Notes under the pieces: generated by a model
Told to the model about the DNA's origin: nothing
Databases searched by the model: none
Seen by the model: the letters and a program-made list of their open reading frames with translations, nothing else
Made by a program: the position numbers and the translations under genes
Origin: UBA2272 sp034368805
GTDB taxonomy: Bacteria; Actinomycetota; Coriobacteriia; Anaerosomatales; Anaerosomataceae
Assembly: GCA_034368805.1 (NCBI GenBank)
Contig: JAXMLJ010000144.1
Location: 1-18,203, forward strand
Direction of reading: 5' to 3'
Length of the DNA stretch: 18,203 bases
In this document: positions 13,686 to 18,203 of the stretch, piece after piece
Position numbering within the stretch: the first letter of the stretch is position 1
Layout: each line of letters begins with the position of its first letter

Positions 13686-15446
13686 TTACGGCAGGCCCTT
13701 GAGCAGGAGCTCCCAGCCCATGACCGTACCCGACCCGTACGTGCCCAGAGGCAGCGGTGACGTGGTCGTCGTCTTCATGAGGGCCGGGTTGTCACCCTGC
13801 CAGTAGGTGCCGTCTCCGTGACAGTCGATGCACACGGAGTCAAGGTTCTCGGCCGCCACACCTTCCAGCGTGCCTGAGTCGCTGCGAACCGCAGCGATGA
13901 TCGACGTGCTGTTGCGGTCCTCGGCGACCCAGTACTCGAACTGCTTGTCGGCCGAGATGTCACCGGCCGTGAGCGCGCCGGTGTTCGCGGTACGGACCAC
14001 GCCGGCGGCGATCACGGTGCCGTCGAAGTCGATACCGAACAGCTCGTCTTTCAGCATGTCCTTGCCAAGCGTGCGGTGCGGGAAGCTGAAGCCGCCGTCG
14101 AGGCAGGCGTCGCCGACCGCGCCCACCACAGCGCTCTGGCGGATGAACGTCTGCGCCGCGAAGTTGGTCTTGTTGCTCACCGACGCATTGGTGACCGCCG
14201 TGTAGGCAGCGGACGGACCAGGTGTGGTCGCGTCGCTGTGGCACACGTAGCAGTTGTTCGCGCCGACGTGGCAGTTGCGGCAGTGCGGTCCCTCGTTGTC
14301 GTCACGCCCGTCCCCATCGGTCCCGATGGGCATTTGGCGTGCTCAATGGCGCGGCTGCGTGTCGTGTGCATAGGCCACCGTGTAGGTGCCCTCCGACGAC
14401 CCGCTCGTGCCTGCGGGGGTCCAGACCTCGGCAGGCTGCGTGGATGCGCCGGCCGTACCGTCGTGGCAGTCGACGCAGAACTCGGACAGAGACAGGAAGC
14501 CGCCGGTCGTGGGATCCCCATCGTTGTAGATGAAGGGGAATCCACTCGCGGAGTCCTTGTCGCTGTCGTTGTCCTGGTAGCCGCCGTAGGTGCCGTCGGC
14601 GGGGCCGAGCGGCTCCTCCCAGTCGATCTTGTACTTGTTGACACCGTTGGTAGCCGTCTCGTTGGCCGCAGACGTCACGACTGTGTCGGCTTCAAGCTCC
14701 GTGACGTCACTGTGCGGGTTCTTCAGCAGCAGGAAACGGCCGTTCGGCCAGATCGGCCGGTAGACCACGAGCGTGCCGTTCCACCACTTGAAGTTGCCAT
14801 GCACCGGGTCGATGCCCCACTCGGCCACGGTCGTGTCCTCGCGGTTCGCACCGTCGAGCACGCCGTCGAGCGAGTTGCCGATGTAGCCGGCATCGCCGAC
14901 CTTCAGCACGGTGCTGTTCGTACCCATCGCACGTCCCGGGTTCGAGAACGTGGTCAGGATACGTGCCGAGTTACCGTGCGGGCTGTGACAGTCGAAGCAG
15001 GCGAGGCCCTTCGGCTGCGAATACGCAGGTTTGATGTCGGTCGGAGCATTGCCCGTGTATCCCAGCGTGTGGCCTGTGCCAGCGCCCGAGCTACCATCGA
15101 CAACGGCCACACCGTCGGCGTAGTCGAAGTCGGCGGTCATCGTCTTGTACTCGTTGTCCATCATGATGTTGATGGTCGAACCGCCGCCGCCGCCGTGACA
15201 GTAGTCGCAGGCGGCCTCACGTGAGTTGGCGCGCAGCAGCATGAAGCTGCCGGTCGCGTAGTGGGTCGAATGGCAGTCGGCACACTTGTTGGTAGTCGTG
15301 GTGTAACCGCCATGCGGACCCGAGAAGTACCCGTTGGCACGCGTGTACTCCGTCGGAGCGTTGTAACCCTCGGCGAAGGCCGGAGCCGTCGCCAGGACAA
15401 CGATCGCGACGGCGGCGAGCGCCAGTAGCGCGATCCTCTTAGACAC
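13686..15446 (-). CDS. Secreted heptahaem c-type cytochrome with in-frame TGA, probable selenoprotein (ExtKL-like)
   Basis: Read through one TGA, this is a 586-residue extracytoplasmic cytochrome. The start is GTG at 15446, supported by GGGAGGT about 4 bases upstream and by the signal peptide that begins there (SKRIALLALAAVAIVV...), with cleavage likely after APAFA (residue 25). Haem-binding CXXCH motifs start at residues 55, 80, 150, 324, 389, 399 and 539, seven in all. The TGA at 14345-14343 is residue 368, between haems 4 and 5. The frame on both sides is identical, and only three sense codons separate the TGA from the next ATG. The downstream part has three haem sites but no signal peptide, so it could not be matured by itself. 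A SECIS-like stem-loop follows the TGA. I recall, unverified, that the ExtKL multihaem (seleno)protein family of Geobacter-type bacteria was likewise split at a UGA. The alternative is a nonsense mutation making a pseudogene. Likely role: electron transfer or reductase outside the membrane. Confidence 0.8.
14303..14341 (-). promoter_or_regulatory. SECIS-like stem-loop directly after the in-frame TGA
   Basis: In the minus-strand RNA, a 6-bp lower stem (CACGCC with GGCGUG, 14336-14341 and 14303-14308) starts 1 base after the UGA. An internal loop of 5 and 4 bases follows, then a 7-bp upper stem (CCCAUCG with CGAUGGG, 14324-14330 and 14313-14319) closing a GGAC tetraloop. The apical loop starts at the 20th base after UGA and begins with GG. 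Known bacterial SECIS elements have a short upper stem, a G among the first two loop bases and a loop roughly 16-37 bases downstream. All three conditions are met. Confidence 0.72.
14343..14345 (-). other. Candidate selenocysteine codon (in-frame TGA)
   Basis: The codons around it read CAT-TGA-GCA-CGC-CAA-ATG, giving QPRH-U-ARQM. TGA terminates topA, the rseC-like gene, the amidohydrolase and the radical SAM gene in this window, so it is a normal stop in this genome and needs local recoding here. Confidence 0.7.
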
Positions 15447-15507
15447 CCTTACCTCCCTTTGCGGTGTATGAGTAAGTCCCGTCATTACAGATTCACCCCC
15501 TCTCGAA

Positions 15508-15524
15508 GACGGAGAGCGTCCGTC
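15508..15524 (-). other. Short hairpin in the cytochrome 5' leader
   Basis: A perfect 6-bp stem (GACGGA with TCCGTC) and 5-base loop sits about 60 bases before the cytochrome start, in a leader of roughly 115 bases. It could be an RNA control element; I could not match the leader to a known riboswitch. Confidence 0.3.
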
Positions 15525-15567
15525 GCCCCGTGACGCACAAACCGTGCGGTAACGACGCTCTGCGACT

Positions 15568-15597
15568 ATGTTAGTGAATGCACGAACATGACTGCAA
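15568..15597 (-). promoter_or_regulatory. Possible promoter of the multihaem cytochrome gene
   Basis: On the minus strand TTGCAG and TAACAT are separated by 18 bases, about 122 bases before the GTG at 15446. Each hexamer matches its consensus at 4 of 6 positions. The cytochrome has its own terminator upstream (15668-15699), so a promoter is needed in this 292-base gap; apart from the terminator, this promoter and the leader hairpin I see nothing else in it. Confidence 0.38.
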
Positions 15598-15667
15598 GAC
15601 ATTCGCCCATCAGATTTGCGAATCGTGACCTTACGCAGCACGTATAGTTGCTGGTAGACAGCAAGAC

Positions 15668-15699
15668 AGCGAGCGCCCGACCGAAATCGGGCGCTCGCT
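15668..15699 (-). terminator. 13-bp perfect-stem terminator after the NHL gene
   Basis: A 13-bp perfect inverted repeat (arms at 15668-15680 and 15687-15699) with a 6-base CCGAAA-type loop, 40 bases beyond the NHL gene stop at 15739. The following minus-strand sequence is only moderately U-rich (CTTGCTGTCT). The stem length and place between operons support termination. Confidence 0.72.
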
Positions 15700-15738
15700 A
15701 TTCGTTCACCAGGTCACGAGTTCTCGGCTAGCAGCGAA

Positions 15739-17196
15739 TCACTCGCCGCTCTCCTCGCCCTCCAGGACGTACTCGCTCACAAGCTCGTTGTAACCACGGA
15801 CGCGACTCCCCCGGTCGGCAAGGCGCTCGCACTGGGCCGGGTCCGCGCACACGATCTTGTGCCGTGCGAGCAGGAGCTTCTGCAGCGTCGTGCGCTTGGC
15901 CAGGTGCGCGAGAGTCTCCTCGGCGGTGCCCGTGCGGCCCGACGGACGGTCCAGAGCCTGCAGGTACCCGTCTAGCGCGACACCGTCCTCCTGCACGTCG
16001 CGATACGTCTCGTAGACCTCGGGCAGCACGTACATGCGCTTGAGCACCGCGGCCAGCAGCCGGAGGCGCCCCTCACCGGCAGCCCGCTCGAGTGTCTCCG
16101 CGGTGACGAACCAACGCTTCCGACCGAACCACAGCAGCGCGGGCAGAAGCAGTAGCGGCAGAAGATAGATAAGCCACGGTGAACGCGCGATCACCGTGTT
16201 GCGCTCCGGCAGCAGCAGACGGAAGATCTGGATGCGATCGTTCGCCGTGTCCGTGACGGCAAACGTGTCGCCACTCAGGAATGCGATGCCGCTCGGCATA
16301 TAGACCTGGCCCGCGACGGTCCCGGTCGGGAACTCGAACCTGTGCAACTCCTCGCCAGAGAGCGGATCGAGCACGGTCACCTCGGCGCGAAAACCGTCCA
16401 GAACATACACGTGACCCTCATCGTCGGTGGTCACGCTCGCGGGTACGCCGAAGAGCGTCGACGCGTCGTCCTGGTTCAGCGGTGGCCGTCCCAGCACCCA
16501 ATCGACCGTCGCGGTCGCCTCACCGGAGAAACGGATCCGCTGGACACGCGCGTTGTTCGAATCGGCGACGAAGGCAGCAGTACCGTCATCGGCGATCGCG
16601 AGGCCGCGGGGATAGTCGAACTGCCCGGGCAGCTCCCCCCGGGAGCCGAACTCACCCTGCACGACGCCCTCGGCATCGAGCAGTGCGATCGGTCCGAAGG
16701 TCGACACCGCGACGCCGTCGGGCGTCACGGCGGGCGTGAGCGGGTTGAGTACAGGCACCTCCCAGCGGAGCGTGCCCTCGAGGTCGTAGCAGATGAGCCT
16801 GAGTCTCGAACGGTCGGTCACGTACACGCGCCCGCCTGCCCTGTCGACCGCGACACCCAGCGGCACCATCATCTGGCCGGCCTCCAGGCCGCGCTCCCCC
16901 CAGGCGCGGACGAACTCGCCATCGCGGTCGAACTCGACGACGCGGGCGACGTCACGCAGTGTCACGAAGAAGCCGCCGTTGCTGCCGGAGCCGATGCCCA
17001 CCGGGGTCAGCACGCGGGCACCATCGTACGCGTCGATCACGCGAACGGACACGATGCCCGAGTCCGCGGCGCCTCGTCCGTCGCTCTCCGAGTCGGGGCC
17101 AGGACGGCCGAACAGCCACAGGGCGAAGCCGCCGAGCGCGAGAAGCACGATCAGTGCGAGAACGATGACGAAGACCAGCGGCCGTTTCGAGGGCAT
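15739..17196 (-). CDS. NHL-repeat beta-propeller membrane protein with cytosolic C-terminal domain
   Basis: A 485-residue protein. A membrane helix at about 7-29 is followed by an extracytoplasmic domain (about 45-330) built of NHL-type repeats, for example GLEAGQMMVPLGVAVDRAG, GQFDYPRGLAIADDG, VPASVTTDDEGHVYVLD and YMPSGIAFLSGDTFAVTD, enough for a six-bladed propeller. A second helix (about 340-358, SPWLIYLLPLLLLPALLWFG) returns to the cytoplasm, ahead of a charged 125-residue domain (359-485) that I do not recognise. NHL propellers bind proteins or other ligands; no enzyme motif is seen. The ATG at 17196 has AGGAG about 9 bases upstream. It follows the TPR gene by 29 bp and precedes the heptahaem cytochrome, which suggests work at the cell surface with the cytochromes. 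Confidence 0.85.
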   Translation of the reverse strand: MPSKRPLVFVIVLALIVLLALGGFALWLFGRPGPDSESDGRGAADSGIVSVRVIDAYDGARVLTPVGIGSGSNGGFFVTLRDVARVVEFDRDGEFVRAWGERGLEAGQMMVPLGVAVDRAGGRVYVTDRSRLRLICYDLEGTLRWEVPVLNPLTPAVTPDGVAVSTFGPIALLDAEGVVQGEFGSRGELPGQFDYPRGLAIADDGTAAFVADSNNARVQRIRFSGEATATVDWVLGRPPLNQDDASTLFGVPASVTTDDEGHVYVLDGFRAEVTVLDPLSGEELHRFEFPTGTVAGQVYMPSGIAFLSGDTFAVTDTANDRIQIFRLLLPERNTVIARSPWLIYLLPLLLLPALLWFGRKRWFVTAETLERAAGEGRLRLLAAVLKRMYVLPEVYETYRDVQEDGVALDGYLQALDRPSGRTGTAEETLAHLAKRTTLQKLLLARHKIVCADPAQCERLADRGSRVRGYNELVSEYVLEGEESGE

Positions 17197-17225
17197 CTTA
17201 TCCGACTCCTAGTCGCAGATAGTCC

Positions 17226-17915
17226 TTACTCACCTGAATCGTGCGGGTTGACCGTGCCTGTCGGCTCTACGTAGGTGACGCCGAGCCGGGCAAGACCCTG
17301 GATGGCTCGCTCGTCTCCCGGAAGGACCGCCAGCGCGCTCTCGTACGCGGCCGTCGCCTCCATGTCACGGCCCGCAAGCGCCAGGGCGTCGGCGTACAGC
17401 AGCCGATAGTCACCGTTGGTCGGGTTCACGCCGAGCGCGCGCTCGAACGATGCGATAGCGCCCTCGAGATCGCCCTCCTCGCGCAGGACCTGGCCGAGCA
17501 GGAAGTGCGCCTCGGCCTGCGAGTCATCGAGCGCGATCTCAGCCTCGAGGGCGGACCTGGCCTCGGCCACGCGACCCTCACGCATCAGCAGCATCGCGTG
17601 ACGCAGGTTGATGAGCGGCGTCGCGCCTGCGTTGGCGACCGCCTGCTCGGCGTGCTCGAAGGCCTCCCGCTCGCGACCCAGCTCGTACTCGACCTCGGCC
17701 AGGCTCATGAGCAGGCCGGGGTCGCCCGGCGAGGCGTCGAGAGCCGTGACGAGTTCTTGCCGGGACAGGTCGAGCGCGGTCGGCTCTTCGAACAGCGGGC
17801 TGTTGGCGAGGAAGACGATCATGAGCGCGAGGAGGCCCACGATCACCGCAAGCAGGACGACGACCATCGGCGAAGGGCCACCGCCCACGCGACGAGCCTT
17901 CAATCTCTCTGACAC
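17226..17915 (-). CDS. Membrane-anchored TPR protein
   Basis: A 229-residue protein with one membrane helix at about 17-37 and at least four TPR-like units outside, such as LLMSLAEVEYELGREREAFEHAEQAV, AHFLLGQVLREEGDLEGAIASFERAL and YADALALAGRDMEATAAYESAL. This layout is shared with the C-terminal part of cytochrome c assembly factors of the CcmH/NrfG type, and a haem-rich neighbourhood fits, but the sequence alone does not prove that role. The start is GTG at 17915; AAGGAG lies about 11 bases upstream, a rather long spacing. The NHL gene follows after 29 bp. Confidence 0.85.
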   Translation of the reverse strand: MSERLKARRVGGGPSPMVVVLLAVIVGLLALMIVFLANSPLFEEPTALDLSRQELVTALDASPGDPGLLMSLAEVEYELGREREAFEHAEQAVANAGATPLINLRHAMLLMREGRVAEARSALEAEIALDDSQAEAHFLLGQVLREEGDLEGAIASFERALGVNPTNGDYRLLYADALALAGRDMEATAAYESALAVLPGDERAIQGLARLGVTYVEPTGTVNPHDSGE

Positions 17916-17945
17916 CGGCAGGTCAACTCCTTCGGCACACTGGAC

Positions 17946-17966
17946 GCGGACGTGAAGTTCGTCCGC
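17946..17966 (-). terminator. Stem-loop in the gap between cytochrome and TPR genes
   Basis: A 7-bp stem (GCGGACG with CGTCCGC) and 7-base loop, without a U tract on the minus strand. It lies downstream of the candidate promoter at 17994-18022, so it may be a leader hairpin of the TPR-NHL transcript rather than a true terminator of the cytochrome gene. Confidence 0.35.
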
Positions 17967-17993
17967 TCGCTAACGAAATCTGAATGACACCGT

Positions 17994-18022
17994 ATCCTAG
18001 CAACGCAAGGGCCACAGCTCAA
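17994..18022 (-). promoter_or_regulatory. Promoter candidate of the TPR-NHL operon
   Basis: On the minus strand TTGAGC and TAGGAT are separated by exactly 17 bases, with 4 of 6 consensus matches each, about 80 bases before the GTG at 17915. The optimal spacing makes it one of the better promoters in the window. Confidence 0.45.
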
Positions 18023-18042
18023 CCACGCGTTTCGTGCTCGCG

Positions 18043-18203
18043 TCACGGCACGCTTACGTGGCAGACGAGACAGAACGAATCCCTGTGGCACCGACACCCT
18101 CCCGGCCACGCGGCCCGTGCCGCCGGACCGTGCCGCGGGAACCACTCGTTGTACGTGCCGTGCACGTTGACGTCTCCGTGACAGTCACAGCCGTTGCGCG
18201 GCG
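18043..18203 (-). CDS. C-terminal end of a multihaem c-type cytochrome (5' part beyond window)
   Basis: The last 53 residues of a protein ending at a TGA at 18045-18043. The visible part reads NGCDCHGDVNVHGTYNEW, then WFPRHG, GGCRCHRDSFCLVCHVSVP. One canonical haem motif, CLVCH, is present, with two CXCH motifs (CDCH and CRCH) that have one residue instead of two between the cysteines. Spaced histidines could be distal haem ligands. It is not reported as a standard open frame because its start is outside. It would be an exported electron carrier, encoded just upstream of the TPR and NHL genes. Confidence 0.75.
   Translation of the reverse strand, partial: PRNGCDCHGDVNVHGTYNEWFPRHGPAARAAWPGGCRCHRDSFCLVCHVSVP

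Noticed and set aside
12148..13806. Plus-strand open frame of 552 codons opposite the radical SAM gene
   Set aside because: Antisense shadow; it also crosses the terminator and the end of the cytochrome gene.
14076..15224. Plus-strand open frame opposite the cytochrome
   Set aside because: Antisense shadow; the minus strand carries ordered haem motifs.
13686..15446. A frameshift splitting the cytochrome gene
   Set aside because: The stop at 14345-14343 and the ATG at 14333 are in the same phase, so only a stop codon, not a shift, separates the halves.
13686..15446. Use of a changed genetic code (TGA as Trp or Gly)
   Set aside because: topA, the rseC-like gene, the amidohydrolase and the radical SAM gene all end at TGA, and hypB ends in an ATGA overlap with the next gene.
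15447..15600. Cyclic-di-GMP or other known riboswitch in the cytochrome leader
   Set aside because: Short hairpins and a GUCACGGGGC stretch are present, but the conserved core of that riboswitch class is not.
14343..15641. Start of the cytochrome at 15641
   Set aside because: The extra 65 residues are basic and unlike a signal peptide; a good GGGAGGT site and the signal peptide begin at the GTG at 15446.
16342..17274. Plus-strand open frame opposite the NHL gene
   Set aside because: Antisense shadow with no recognisable domain, spanning an intergenic gap.
1..18203. Mobile elements, CRISPR arrays, tRNA or rRNA genes
   Set aside because: I saw no transposase or integrase, no spaced direct repeats and no tRNA-like fold or rRNA sequence on either strand.

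Overview
The window is high-GC bacterial DNA. It is densely packed and almost all coding is on the minus strand; only one gene (7593-7943) lies on the plus strand. GTG and TTG starts are common. The mix of genes (bacterial topoisomerase I with zinc ribbons, SpoIIAA/RsbV-like STAS proteins, Tat and Hyp genes, menaquinone methylation, multihaem c-type cytochromes, NHL and TPR membrane proteins) suggests an anaerobic, respiring, Gram-positive actinobacterium of the Coriobacteriia type, perhaps the uncultured OPB41/Anaerosomatales lineage. That placement is inference from gene content and composition; there is no rRNA in the window.

Layout, in coordinate order. 1-616: 5' part of a malate dehydrogenase gene. 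725-3980: topA followed by a small nitrilase-fold gene that lacks the expected catalytic residues. 4096-7418: a compact minus-strand operon running STAS - tatB-like - tatC - hypA - hypB - HD-domain protein, with gaps of 72 bp down to a 4-bp ATGA overlap. 7593-7943: a second STAS gene, divergent from the first. 8016-9068: two small membrane proteins, one with TPR-like helices, closed by a terminator at 7961-7993. 9114-13479: a run reading radical SAM/B12-type enzyme - menG/ubiE - amidohydrolase - rseC-like, which looks like quinone metabolism plus a redox membrane factor. 13686-15446: a secreted heptahaem cytochrome. 15739-17915: a TPR membrane protein and an NHL-propeller membrane protein. 18043-18203: the C-terminal end of another multihaem cytochrome.

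The standout is the heptahaem cytochrome. It appears as two adjacent open frames (15446-14343 and 14333-13686) that are in the same reading frame and are separated only by one TGA and three sense codons. The second part carries three CXXCH haem sites but no signal peptide of its own. Directly after the TGA there is a two-part stem-loop (14303-14341) with a GG-starting apical loop at the distance expected of a bacterial SECIS element. The simplest reading is one 586-residue selenoprotein cytochrome with selenocysteine at residue 368. The layout resembles the ExtKL multihaem (seleno)protein family that I recall from Geobacter-type bacteria, where one gene was first annotated as two. TGA is used as a normal stop by several other genes here, so a changed genetic code is unlikely.

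Taken together, the right-hand third looks like an extracytoplasmic electron-transfer locus (multihaem cytochromes, NHL propeller, TPR). The middle supplies quinone modification. The left-centre supplies Tat export and nickel insertion, which are needed to mature exported NiFe hydrogenases. No hydrogenase, selenocysteine machinery or cytochrome c maturation gene is inside the window.
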